Assembly: GCA_051747265.1 (NCBI GenBank)
Contig: JBNJFY010000008.1
Coordinates: 111,972 to 175,971, forward strand
Direction: 5' to 3'
DNA: 64,000 nt
Origin: JBNJFY01 sp051747265
Lineage (GTDB): Bacteria > Bacteroidota > Rhodothermia > Balneolales > Balneolaceae
A model generated the notes under the pieces. The model was not told where the DNA came from. It saw only the letters and a program-made list of their open reading frames with translations, and searched no databases. Position 1 is the stretch's first letter; every line of letters begins with the position of its first letter. Position numbers and translations under genes: made by a program. Shown here one piece after another: positions 1 through 8,788 of the stretch.

Positions 1-339
1 GCTAAAAAAGAGTTTCAAGATGTACAAGAACGCCTTGCTGAATTTCGCGACCGAAATGTGAATCTTAGTAGTGCTCGTGCGGAAACCCAGCTACAACGCT
101 TACAGTCTGAGTACGACTTAGCCTTCAATGTGTACAAAACGGTAGCTCAACAGGTAGAAGAAGCAAAACTAAGATTACAGGAAGAAACGCCGGTGGTAAG
201 CGTTATGCAACCGGTACAGGTGCCGGTGAAGGAGAGTAAGCCTAAGAAAAAGCTAATTGTAATAACGACGACTTTTTTAGGGATATTTATTTCCACATGC
301 TACCTGATTGCTCTTTTTATAAGGGAAAAAGTTATTTAA
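1..339 (+). CDS. Wzz/GNVR chain-length determinant, C-terminal part (cut by window edge)
   Basis: The frame is open from the first base, so this is the last 112 codons of a longer gene whose start lies upstream. The visible part has a coiled-coil run rich in Glu/Gln/Arg, the segment PVVSVMQPVQVPV and a final hydrophobic helix (about 25 residues). The two complete Wzz-type genes at 24343 and 29746 end the same way (QPFQVPL, QPVSVPL). Family role: inner-membrane polysaccharide co-polymerase that sets chain length with the polymerase and export channel. A GTG at 58 could be mistaken for a start, but the homologous frame continues upstream of it. It probably served the cluster that follows. Confidence 0.85.
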   Translation, partial: AKKEFQDVQERLAEFRDRNVNLSSARAETQLQRLQSEYDLAFNVYKTVAQQVEEAKLRLQEETPVVSVMQPVQVPVKESKPKKKLIVITTTFLGIFISTCYLIALFIREKVI

Positions 340-482
340 AACTTACAGTCTTATTTATATGTTTACCGCATCTTATTCAGAGCATCGCAAAAATGTGAAA
401 AGATGATATCATTATTTAGCCGGGTAACTTTGTGCTATCTTTCACCACTATTTGAAATGGTTGAAGTCAAGCGTATACCTAA

Positions 483-1709
483 GTGATTAGAATGTTAAGA
501 AAGATAGTTTATGTAATAACGTTACCGGCTTTATATCTTTTATATGGCCTGTCTGGTTTTGTGCCCCGGGATAAATCGGTTTGGATTTTTGGGTCCTGGA
601 ATGGTACACGCTTTGCCGACAACTCCAAATGGTTTTATCTTTACTGCAATGCGAAGGAGGATGTCGGATATAAATATATATGGATAAGTAAGTCTCGCCA
701 CATCGTACAGAAACTTCGGGAGCATGAGTATCAAGCTTACTATTTATATTCGCTTACGGGATTGTATTACTGCCTTCGGGGAGGCGTTTATATCTTCGAT
801 TCATATTCAAGAGATATTTCCTATTGGTTATCCAGAAATGCGAGAAAAGTGTTGTTGCAGCATGGGGTACCTATTAAAAAAATAGGGCGGGATATCGATA
901 ACCCGCACAACTTGATATATAAATGTTACCACGGGAACTGGTGGGAACAATTAATATTACGAATTTTGCAACCTTGGTGGGTAGAAACATATGACTTGAT
1001 ACCCGCAACTTCAGAATATTGCTCACAATGTTTTAGGTCTGCGTTTGCAGTTGATAAACTAGAAACACCGGTAACCGGTTTTTCCAGAAATGATGTGCTT
1101 TTTAATCAATCACTCATAGAGTTACAGATCGATAACCACAAGGGAATCAATAATGAGTTTAAAAAGTATGACTCTCTGGTATTGTATATGCCCACGTTTC
1201 GAGACACTGACCGAGACAATAGAAAAATTCCTATCGACTGGAAAAGAATGAACGAGCTGTTCAAAAAGTACAATGCGCTGTTTCTTTTGAAGTTGCACCC
1301 TAATGAAAGGTTTGATCTGGACTTGAATGCCTATTCACATATAGAAAAATTGGCCCCATCTATTGATGTGTATGCTATGTTGAGAGATGTGGATATACTT
1401 ATTACCGATTATTCATCGATATCTATGGATTATATGAATATGGATGGATGCGTATTTTTTTATGTCTATGATAAGGAAGATTATATCACTAAGGACAGAT
1501 CATTGTACATAGATTTAGATGAGGTGGTAGGGGCACAGCCTCAAATATACAATTTCGGTGAATTGGACCAGGTAATGAATGCATATTTCGAGAATCCCGA
1601 TAAATTTGAATTGAATACTCAAGAAGCTTGTAATAAATATCATGTTTTTAACGACGGGAAAAACTCAAGTAGACTAGCAAAGGAAATTGTTGAGAGATTA
1701 ATACATTGA
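483..1709 (+). CDS. CDP-glycerol glycerophosphotransferase family protein (TagB/TagF-like)
   Basis: The 408-residue protein matches the TagB/TagF family, which moves glycerol-phosphate (or a related polyol phosphate) from CDP-glycerol onto a lipid-linked acceptor at the cytoplasmic membrane face. Visible marks are FVPRDKSVWIFGSWNG near the N-terminus, an LQHG motif with His about residue 127, KLHPNE with His about residue 272, and the family signature ITDYSSISMDY followed by an aromatic-rich stretch. These histidines correspond to the catalytic HG and HP motifs of TagF-type enzymes. The hydrophobic N-terminus could aid membrane association. Start is GTG at 483; an in-frame ATG at 492 is an alternative. 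The stop overlaps the next start by 4 nt (translational coupling). Polymerase versus single-unit primer transferase cannot be told from sequence. Confidence 0.88.
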   Translation: MIRMLRKIVYVITLPALYLLYGLSGFVPRDKSVWIFGSWNGTRFADNSKWFYLYCNAKEDVGYKYIWISKSRHIVQKLREHEYQAYYLYSLTGLYYCLRGGVYIFDSYSRDISYWLSRNARKVLLQHGVPIKKIGRDIDNPHNLIYKCYHGNWWEQLILRILQPWWVETYDLIPATSEYCSQCFRSAFAVDKLETPVTGFSRNDVLFNQSLIELQIDNHKGINNEFKKYDSLVLYMPTFRDTDRDNRKIPIDWKRMNELFKKYNALFLLKLHPNERFDLDLNAYSHIEKLAPSIDVYAMLRDVDILITDYSSISMDYMNMDGCVFFYVYDKEDYITKDRSLYIDLDEVVGAQPQIYNFGELDQVMNAYFENPDKFELNTQEACNKYHVFNDGKNSSRLAKEIVERLIH

Positions 1710-3019
1710 GTTCGATTGTACCCATAAGCAACCTGCCAATTTTAGGAAATGATCCGTTAAGGGATGTGAAATGGATGATTTTGCTCATTCCGTTTTGGTG
1801 GATATTGGGTGTTGAGCAGTTTGTATATTCGATTATACTATCTCTTTGCGCGTTTAAGATTATTGTGCAGAAGGGGAAGGCAGAGGCTGATTACATTGTA
1901 CTATTGTATCTATTGTTCTTGGCAGTCTATGTGTTATCCTTTTTCTATATCGTTGAATCCAAGCGAGTATTAACTTTTGCCAGAAATTTCAGCGCTTACT
2001 ATTCTGCGGCATTGCTAATGTTTGTGTTCTATAATGTCAATGTCAGAGAGAATAACGTAACAGGTATTATAAATGCCATAATATTTGTACTCATTTTTTC
2101 ATCATTTCTGGGTCTTTTGGGAATATTTGGAATTTTTCGAAGTGAATTTACCTCTGTGATCGGGTATGTTTTGCCCTCATTTATCACTAATACAACTTAT
2201 GGTGGGTTGATTGCGGAAAGGAATATTGGGATAAATCAATGGTTTGTAGTAATAGGTAAATATTTTAGACTTTCAGGCTTATTTTTGTTCTCCACGTTCT
2301 ATGCCAGTACAATCGCGTTAACATTTCCCCTGTTCTGGTATAAGTTTAAAATGGCCCAGTCTCGAAAAACAAGAATGCTGTTGTTCGTTGCTATTCTTGT
2401 GTTATTGTTAAATCTGATATTTACAACTGGTCGGGTGGCAATGGCCTCATTGATGGCCGGAATGGTCTATATCTATCTGTTTCATCCCGACACGATATCC
2501 CGGTACAATAGGCTTATTCTCTTTTCCGTCGCTTCGATCAGTGTGTTAATAATATCGATGTTATACTTTTGGCAGGAAATCCAATTGATCCTCGACGCTG
2601 TTATATACGCCCGTAGTGGTAGTGCCAACGCCCGCTTAAATGTTTACATCGCAACTATTAACGGATTTTTAGAACGACCCTTCTTTGGGTGGGGAACCGA
2701 GCAGGATATGGCTGGCCTTCGGTATCCCGCGGGATCACACAGCAACTATTTAGGTTTGTTGTACAAGCAGGGGATATTCGGCTTTCTAATTATGGCAATA
2801 ATCTATTTATTTAGTTGGCTTAAAATTGCGAAGAATACACACATTCAAAAACAATTAAAGCGTGGTATTCAGGGCATGTTCATCATAATACTTTTAAATG
2901 GTATGACGGATGTTTTAGACCTCGACGCAACTACATTCATGATTGCTTGGGTTATTTTGGGGCTTGGTATTTATGGAGGTAAAAACTCAACAAAGTATAT
3001 ACGAGTTACCAATGAATAA
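1706..3019 (+). CDS. O-antigen ligase/polymerase family membrane protein (Wzy/WaaL-like)
   Basis: This is a 437-residue polytopic membrane protein with about ten to twelve hydrophobic segments. A large loop before the end carries SGSANARLNVY, RPFFGWGTEQD and SHSNYLGLLYKQGIFGF, the usual pattern of the Wzy_C / O-antigen ligase domain. Expected role: joining lipid-linked repeat units in the periplasm, or ligating glycan to an acceptor. The TTG start overlaps the upstream stop by 4 nt, and the end overlaps the following WecG-like gene, so the three genes form one tight transcription unit. Polymerase and ligase cannot be separated by sequence alone. Confidence 0.8.
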   Translation: MSSIVPISNLPILGNDPLRDVKWMILLIPFWWILGVEQFVYSIILSLCAFKIIVQKGKAEADYIVLLYLLFLAVYVLSFFYIVESKRVLTFARNFSAYYSAALLMFVFYNVNVRENNVTGIINAIIFVLIFSSFLGLLGIFGIFRSEFTSVIGYVLPSFITNTTYGGLIAERNIGINQWFVVIGKYFRLSGLFLFSTFYASTIALTFPLFWYKFKMAQSRKTRMLLFVAILVLLLNLIFTTGRVAMASLMAGMVYIYLFHPDTISRYNRLILFSVASISVLIISMLYFWQEIQLILDAVIYARSGSANARLNVYIATINGFLERPFFGWGTEQDMAGLRYPAGSHSNYLGLLYKQGIFGFLIMAIIYLFSWLKIAKNTHIQKQLKRGIQGMFIIILLNGMTDVLDLDATTFMIAWVILGLGIYGGKNSTKYIRVTNE

Positions 3020-3755
3020 TCAGATAAAAGTTCTTGGTGTACATACCAACTTGTTGAATATGGATGAGCTTACCGATAAGGTTATGCAATCTGTAAATAG
3101 TAGAGGAAAGACCTTGATACCCAACCATAACCTTCACTCTGTTTATCTATACCATAAATACGAGAAATTTAGAAAATTTTATTCCCTAGCAGACATCATC
3201 CATGTAGATGGAATGAGTTTGGTATTGATCGGTAAATTATTATTAAAAAACATCAAGAGTGAGCACCGAATTACCTATCTGGATTGGATGGATTCATTAT
3301 TTTCTGCGTTAAATCAAGAAGAAATGAAAATATTTTACTTAGGATCCAAACCAGGTATTGCCCGAGAAGCCGCTGATCTGCTCATCGAAAGGTATCATAA
3401 TCTAAAAATAGAAGTATCAGACGGATATTTTCAGCTGGTGGGCGTGGAGAATGAGGAAAAGGTAAAGCGGATCAAAGATTTTGCACCAGACGTATTAATG
3501 GTGGGGATGGGGATGCCACGGCAAGAGTATTGGATACTGGATAACTATGAACAGTTAAACGCGAAAGTAATCTTGACCACAGGGGCCTTTTTTGACTATA
3601 TCGCTGGTGAAGCCAAAACACCACCCCGAATATTGGGAACATTGGGCTTGGAATGGTTGTATCGCCTTATCAACGAACCGAAGAGATTATGGAGAAGATA
3701 CATAATGGAACCTGTAGAGCTGCTGTTCTTAATGTATAAGAACAGAAACATATAA
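3012..3755 (+). CDS. WecG/TagA/CpsF family glycosyltransferase
   Basis: The roughly 247-residue protein has the WecG/TagA signature: IPNHNLHSVYLY, DGMSLV, FYLGSKPGIAREAA, VGMGMPRQEYWI and GAFFDYIAGEAKTPPR. Family members transfer N-acetylmannosamine(-uronic acid) or similar sugars to an undecaprenyl-diphosphate-linked GlcNAc; TagA makes the second step of the teichoic-acid linkage unit. The frame is open from TTG 2943, but homology begins at NNQIKVLGV, so ATG 3012 was chosen (8-nt overlap with the upstream stop); ATG 2973 is possible. A second family member lies at 11646. Company with TagB/F-like and TagD-like genes favours a teichoic-like linkage role, by inference. Confidence 0.87.
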   Translation: MNNQIKVLGVHTNLLNMDELTDKVMQSVNSRGKTLIPNHNLHSVYLYHKYEKFRKFYSLADIIHVDGMSLVLIGKLLLKNIKSEHRITYLDWMDSLFSALNQEEMKIFYLGSKPGIAREAADLLIERYHNLKIEVSDGYFQLVGVENEEKVKRIKDFAPDVLMVGMGMPRQEYWILDNYEQLNAKVILTTGAFFDYIAGEAKTPPRILGTLGLEWLYRLINEPKRLWRRYIMEPVELLFLMYKNRNI

Positions 3756-3802
3756 AAACTGGTGATCATTGATTTTGCAGACAGATACAAACAGGTATAG
3801 TA

Positions 3803-5257
3803 TTGAGTAGCAGCTTAAAGGATAAAACTATATCTGGGATGTTATGGAGTTCCGTACACCGTTTCGGAACGATGGCTATTACATTCATTACTAATTTAGT
3901 ACTTGCTCGTCTTCTGACCCCAGAAGATTTTGGAATTATTGGAATGATAATGGTCTTTATTGCTCTATCAGAAACTTTTGTGGATGGGGGATTTGCTTCT
4001 GCATTGATACAGAAAAAACGACCCACCGAAAAGGATTACTCCACCATTTTCTATTGGAACTTGTTTGTATCGATGGTTCTGTTTTTACTGCTCTATTTGT
4101 TAGCCCCCTCCATAGAGCGTTTTTATGAAATGGAATCCCTAGCAGAGATATTGCAGGTATTGGGGATCATTTTGATCATTAATGCCTTTAATATTATTCA
4201 GTTCAATAAGCTGAATAAGCAAATAAATTTTAAAAAAGTTGCCAATATTTTTATTGCTGCTGGCACATTAGGAGGCGCTATTGGCATCTCTTTAGCTTAT
4301 ATGGGGTTCGGGGTATGGAGTTTGGTTGCTAAAATGCTGGCAGATAGATTTTTTCAAAGTATTTTTCTTTGGTCTACAAGTTCATGGAGACCTTCTTTCA
4401 TATTTAGTAAAAAATCAATTAAAGAACTATTTGGATATGGTTCTTATATGCTGATGACTAATTTGTTAATACGAGGATATGATAATCTTCTGGCTTTAAT
4501 TATAGGGAAACTATTTTCAGCTGATCAGCTAGGATATTATGTGCAGGCTGAAAAAATGCGATCTATTCCAGTTAAAGGACTCTCTGCAGTCGTAAATCAA
4601 GTTACTTTCCCAGTTTATGCAGAATTGCAAGATGATATAGATAGGCTAGTGCAAGGGTTAAGAAAAAGTCTTAAGGCTATTACATATGTTAACTTTCCAT
4701 TGATGGTCATATTGATCATAATAGCTAAACCATTAATATTATTTCTGTTTACAGAAAAATGGGCACAGTCCATATTATATTTTCAAATATTAGCAGCAGG
4801 TGGTATGGTATATAGCCTGAATACTGTAAACAACAATGTATTTAAATCACTTGGGGAAAGTAGATTATATTTCATTGTTTTACTATTTAAAAGAATTACC
4901 GGTATAACGATGATTTTAGTTGGTTCGATTTATGGATTGGTCGGGATGCTCGTTGGGGTAGTGATAAATAACTATTTGTCATTTTTCATAGGAATGTACT
5001 ATTCTTCTAAATTGAGTGGTTATAAAGTTCTGAATCAGTTAGGAGATGTGTACAGGTCATACTTACTTTCGATATTTGTTGGGTTGATAGTGTATGTGTT
5101 GATGTCTTTTATTGGTTTGGGATTTTTGTACGATATTCTTATTGGTACTTCATTGTATGTGTTTGTATATTTTATTATTTCTCATGTCTTTAAATTGGAA
5201 TCTTATATGATTCATTACAATATAGTTAAGAGTAAATTTTTAACAGTTAAAAATTAG
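3803..5257 (+). CDS. Oligosaccharide flippase (Wzx-like, MOP/PST family)
   Basis: This 484-residue protein has about 12-14 membrane helices and the family opening SSSLKDKTISGMLWSSVHRFG, then LVLARLLTPEDFGIIGM and FVDGGFASALIQKK, typical of the lipopolysaccharide biosynthesis MOP transporters. It should move undecaprenyl-diphosphate-linked repeat units across the inner membrane. TTG start at 3803; no competing ATG precedes the conserved N-terminus. A paralogue sits at 31994 in a different cassette, consistent with each cassette carrying its own flippase. Confidence 0.88.
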   Translation: MSSSLKDKTISGMLWSSVHRFGTMAITFITNLVLARLLTPEDFGIIGMIMVFIALSETFVDGGFASALIQKKRPTEKDYSTIFYWNLFVSMVLFLLLYLLAPSIERFYEMESLAEILQVLGIILIINAFNIIQFNKLNKQINFKKVANIFIAAGTLGGAIGISLAYMGFGVWSLVAKMLADRFFQSIFLWSTSSWRPSFIFSKKSIKELFGYGSYMLMTNLLIRGYDNLLALIIGKLFSADQLGYYVQAEKMRSIPVKGLSAVVNQVTFPVYAELQDDIDRLVQGLRKSLKAITYVNFPLMVILIIIAKPLILFLFTEKWAQSILYFQILAAGGMVYSLNTVNNNVFKSLGESRLYFIVLLFKRITGITMILVGSIYGLVGMLVGVVINNYLSFFIGMYYSSKLSGYKVLNQLGDVYRSYLLSIFVGLIVYVLMSFIGLGFLYDILIGTSLYVFVYFIISHVFKLESYMIHYNIVKSKFLTVKN

Positions 5258-5267
5258 ATATTTAGTT

Positions 5268-5669
5268 ATGGGTAAAGTGATTACAGTAGGCGTTTTTGAT
5301 TTTTTTCATCTTGGACATTTGAATGTGCTACAAAAAGCAAAGAAACAGGGCGATTATCTTATTGTAGCTGTTCATGATGATAAATTAAATACAAAAGGGA
5401 TTGATTTTTTATATACCCTAGAACAACGAATGCGATTTGTTAAAAACCTAAAATTTGTTGATGAAGTAATATCATATGAAAGAGTGGATTTAATCTTAAA
5501 GAAAGTTGACTTTGATGTTTTTGCTCATGGCCCTGATCAAAATCATCAATATTTCCAGAAGGCTTTCCAGTGGTGTAAGGAAAATGATAAGAAGCTAGTT
5601 CAACTTGAACGCACAGAAGGGATTTCCTCTACGAAAATAAGGAATATTTTAAAAAACAAAGATATCTAG
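5268..5669 (+). CDS. Glycerol-phosphate cytidylyltransferase-like protein (TagD family)
   Basis: The protein is 133 residues, the usual length of TagD-type enzymes. It opens with GVFDFFHLGHLNVLQKAK, containing the HxGH nucleotidyltransferase motif, and ends with RTEGISSTKIRN, the ISST-type CTP-binding motif. The reaction is CTP plus a polyol phosphate giving a CDP-polyol and pyrophosphate. The substrate is most simply glycerol phosphate, because TagF-like acceptor enzymes flank it. A second TagD-like gene at 10006 sits beside a glycerol-1-phosphate dehydrogenase homologue, so the two paralogues may differ in substrate. It follows the flippase by 10 nt. CDP-ribitol or ethanolamine-phosphate use is not excluded. 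Confidence 0.87.
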   Translation: MGKVITVGVFDFFHLGHLNVLQKAKKQGDYLIVAVHDDKLNTKGIDFLYTLEQRMRFVKNLKFVDEVISYERVDLILKKVDFDVFAHGPDQNHQYFQKAFQWCKENDKKLVQLERTEGISSTKIRNILKNKDI

Positions 5670-5685
5670 GTCTATATTATCGCCC

Positions 5686-6342
5686 ATGGGGAACCGGTTA
5701 AAAAATCAAGTAAAGATTGTTCCGAAACCAGATTACATTGGTTGGGATGAGTTAACCAGCTTACTGCATAAAGCTTATAAAATTCGAGCAGAAGAAGGCT
5801 TCAAGTTTGTGGCCTATAATCAAAGTGTAGATAAAACGATTAAGAGATGTAATAAAGGTAATTGTTTGGTTGCAATTCTTGATGATAAATTGGTGGGAAC
5901 CATAACCTATACATATAAGGAAAACAAAAATAAGTGGTATCGTGGAGAGAAATATTGTTTCTTCACTCAGTTTGCTGTTGATCCCGATTATGGCAGAAGA
6001 GGAATTGGGAATAAACTGCATGAAACAGTTAAAAAAATATCATCCGATGATGGTGCTTCATATATGGGTTTTAATACGGCATCTAAAGCACAAATTCTAA
6101 TTAACTGGTATGAAAAAAGAGGGTATAAATATGTCGATTTTATGTCACATAAATCAACAAATTATTATAGTATCGAAATGAGTATTCCCATTAATGGAAA
6201 GCCATACTTGGAGTTGTACAGAATATTTAGATTTGTTTTTTCTAAGTTTAAGTGCATTTGTACTAGAAAAAAAAATGGAGAGCTGAGACAACCGGCAAAA
6301 ATTATCAAAAAATTAATATTTAATATTTACGAGAATGGCTGA
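5686..6342 (+). CDS. GNAT family N-acetyltransferase
   Basis: The 218-residue protein has a central GNAT fold signature: FAVDPDYGRRGIGNKLHET, holding the R/Q-x-x-G-x-G acetyl-CoA pyrophosphate loop, then ASKAQILINWYEKRGYKYV, the usual C-terminal strand pair. The last 40 residues are basic and not part of the core fold. Its stop overlaps the LicD start by 8 nt. In this setting it may acetylate an amino sugar of the repeat unit, but no substrate can be read from the sequence. Confidence 0.8.
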   Translation: MGNRLKNQVKIVPKPDYIGWDELTSLLHKAYKIRAEEGFKFVAYNQSVDKTIKRCNKGNCLVAILDDKLVGTITYTYKENKNKWYRGEKYCFFTQFAVDPDYGRRGIGNKLHETVKKISSDDGASYMGFNTASKAQILINWYEKRGYKYVDFMSHKSTNYYSIEMSIPINGKPYLELYRIFRFVFSKFKCICTRKKNGELRQPAKIIKKLIFNIYENG

Positions 6343-7168
6343 AAATTCTGAAGATTTTTCAGAGTATAATGGTGAGGGAACCACGCTGCGTAAAGCACAG
6401 ATGCGTTTACTAGATATGTTGATCGAAGTAGATCGTATCTGTAAAAAATATGATATCCCCTACTGGTTGGATGGTGGAACAACGCTTGGTGCTGTTCGTC
6501 ATGGGGGATTTATCCCATGGGATGATGATGTCGATATCGCACTGTTGAGAGAGGATTATTTGAAACTCATAAATATTTTATCCGAAGAACTACCGGATCG
6601 CTTTGTTTTACAAAACCGGAATACTGAAAAGCATTTTCATTTGACTTATTCTCGTATTGTCGATAAGCATTCTTTATCTGATTATGGAGATAATCGAATA
6701 ACAGTAAGAAAGAAATTCAAATATCAAGGCCTGTTTTTGGATATATTTTATGTGGAAAAAGGAAATTTAATGATAAAGAAAACAATAGATCGAATGTACT
6801 ATGTATCTTTTAGGAAAATGGTTAATCTATATCCTAAGGGATCTAATATAAAAAAAATCTTGGCTTATTTAACATATCCTATGTCTCTCCTTATAATTAA
6901 ATTTATGAGAGGCATATCTGTTTTTTTTCCATCGGAATATCTAATGTTTGGGTATGGTATCCCATTTCTCCGCGAATTCAGGAAAAGTGAAATTCTTCCC
7001 GTTAAACCGATAGGATTTGAAGGCGTACAAGTACTGGGTCCCCGTAAACCCCATGAATACTTAACCAGGTATTTTGGTGATTATATGCACATTCCATCAA
7101 AGGAAGATCGCATAACACACGCGCAAAATATTGAAGTTTATTCAGTAGAATACGAACGAGAGGATTGA
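6335..7168 (+). CDS. LicD family phosphotransferase
   Basis: The 277-residue protein carries the LicD core YWLDGGTTLGAVRHGGF, IPWDDDVDIALLRED, RIVDKH and LFLDIFYVEK. The GG...DDDVD region is the nucleotidyltransferase-type metal site. LicD proteins move phosphorylcholine or other phospho-alcohols from a CDP-activated donor onto cell-surface glycans. Here CDP-choline genes are not seen, whereas CDP-glycerol-type genes are, so glycerol phosphate from the neighbouring cytidylyltransferases is a reasonable donor by inference. It overlaps the GNAT gene by 8 nt. Confidence 0.88.
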   Translation: MAENSEDFSEYNGEGTTLRKAQMRLLDMLIEVDRICKKYDIPYWLDGGTTLGAVRHGGFIPWDDDVDIALLREDYLKLINILSEELPDRFVLQNRNTEKHFHLTYSRIVDKHSLSDYGDNRITVRKKFKYQGLFLDIFYVEKGNLMIKKTIDRMYYVSFRKMVNLYPKGSNIKKILAYLTYPMSLLIIKFMRGISVFFPSEYLMFGYGIPFLREFRKSEILPVKPIGFEGVQVLGPRKPHEYLTRYFGDYMHIPSKEDRITHAQNIEVYSVEYERED

Positions 7169-7222
7169 GAATTTATATCCTATAATGATCATAATCCTGT
7201 AAACCATTTACTGATATAGTTG

Positions 7223-8431
7223 ATGATTGATAAAGTTATCACACTTTTATTAAAACCGATTACTTGGCCATTTTTTTTCCTACAAAAGATCCTTCCAAGA
7301 GATAATAATATTTGGTTATTCGGAGCGGGAGAGGGATATCGATATGCCGATAATGCCAAGTGGCTGTATGAATATATACTAAGAAATAACATTGGTATTG
7401 AAGTGGTCTGGATGACTAAAGACTTAGACATCTATCATCGACTTCAATCAGAAGGCAAACCTGTAATGATGGCCAACTCCATAACTGGTATTTTAAAATC
7501 CTTGCGGGCAGGGGTGGTTTTTTTAACCAATAAACCCCAAGATTTTAATGCCAATACCATTAATGGAACCACCCAAATTTGGCTCTGGCACGGTCTAATG
7601 ATGAAAAAAATTGGAAATGATGCTCTGGAGTTTACATGGAGCAACAGTAATTTTTGGAAAAAATGTTATCGACTTTTTTTCAATTTGATACTACCAGAGT
7701 ATAAGTACAATCCCGATCATGTAATCAATGCCTCTCGTTTTTTTACCCCCTACTTCTCTTCAGCGTTTGATTTAACATCGGATCAAGTACATATCACCGG
7801 ATATCCCAGAAACGATGCTCTATTTGAGCCCAATAAAGATCCATTTATTGAGCATATTGACCAAAAATATGAGAACCCTTACAAGATTATATATTTGCCT
7901 ACTTGGCGGGATGAAAAATATTATGAAGGTGAGGTCTTTAACCCCTTTCGCCAATATAAGTTTTCACCTACTGATTATGCGAAGTTTTTGGAAGAAACCA
8001 ATTCTGTTTTTTTAAATAAAGGTCATGATTTTGAAGAGGGAGTGCCACTGTTAAACGAACCGAATTCCAGGTTTATAAATGTCGATATTAACCAAATTGA
8101 GGACCTGTACCTGTTGTTAAAAGACGTGGATTTGTTAATTACTGATTATTCAAGTGTTTACTTTGATTTTATTTTAACCCAAAAGCCTGTGATATTAGCT
8201 CCTTTTGATTTTGACCGCTATACCACAAAATCACGGCCATTGTATTATGATTACTTTGAAGAAATTGAAGGGGTAAAGGCTCAGGATTGGTCAGAGTTAT
8301 TGCAGATTCTAAAAAATGAAGAATATGTTGCATTATCAGAATCTGCTATCCAAAAGTTTCACAAATATTTGGATGGGGATAGTTCGAAAAGAACTTTTAG
8401 AGTAGCAAAAAATATTGTATTTGGATCTTAG
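7223..8431 (+). CDS. CDP-glycerol glycerophosphotransferase family protein (second TagB/TagF-like)
   Basis: The 402-residue protein is a paralogue of the one at 483. It shares ILPRDNNIWLFGAGEG near the N-terminus, IWLWHGLMMKKIG (His about residue 123), a GHDFEEG histidine motif and LLITDYSSVYFDF. Two such enzymes in one cluster is the usual arrangement when one primes and one polymerises, or when two acceptors are used. The frame also offers TTG 7220 directly before ATG 7223; ATG was chosen. The last gene of the tight run, it is followed by a 357-nt gap. Confidence 0.88.
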   Translation: MIDKVITLLLKPITWPFFFLQKILPRDNNIWLFGAGEGYRYADNAKWLYEYILRNNIGIEVVWMTKDLDIYHRLQSEGKPVMMANSITGILKSLRAGVVFLTNKPQDFNANTINGTTQIWLWHGLMMKKIGNDALEFTWSNSNFWKKCYRLFFNLILPEYKYNPDHVINASRFFTPYFSSAFDLTSDQVHITGYPRNDALFEPNKDPFIEHIDQKYENPYKIIYLPTWRDEKYYEGEVFNPFRQYKFSPTDYAKFLEETNSVFLNKGHDFEEGVPLLNEPNSRFINVDINQIEDLYLLLKDVDLLITDYSSVYFDFILTQKPVILAPFDFDRYTTKSRPLYYDYFEEIEGVKAQDWSELLQILKNEEYVALSESAIQKFHKYLDGDSSKRTFRVAKNIVFGS

Positions 8432-8788
8432 ATCTTTACAACCAAAATCATTTTAGAATGTTTAGTGCGATGACAATACATTCGGTTTGTTGAATCAATT
8501 TGATATTAAATACTCGAATATATCTTAGGTTGAAATAATACAGGCGGCGTAGGTTTTGAAGTAAATTGCTAAGTCTTAATTGAAACGAGGTATTGTTTTT
8601 ATTTGTGGATACCGTGTTGGGGTCTGTAGTTCATTTGGTAACTTTAAAATATGGTAGTAGAATATCGTAGATATTGAAGAGGAGGTTTTAGATAGTTTTG
8701 GGTATATCGCTAATCCTATTTGCTTGATATAAATCAGAAAAGAAGAAATTTAATGTCTGCTCGGTGTCGGAAAGTATATAGATAAGAT
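8432..8788 (+). other. Non-coding gap with no recognisable gene
   Basis: No frame with recognisable protein similarity, no tRNA and none of the window's repeat families is seen here. It separates the glycerol-phosphate cluster from the phosphoesterase gene and probably holds the promoter for 8789 onward, but no promoter could be assigned with confidence. Confidence 0.4.

Noticed and set aside
2943..3011. N-terminal extension of the WecG-like gene from TTG 2943
   Set aside because: It overlaps the membrane protein's last helix and is not similar to family N-termini; conserved sequence starts at ATG 3012.
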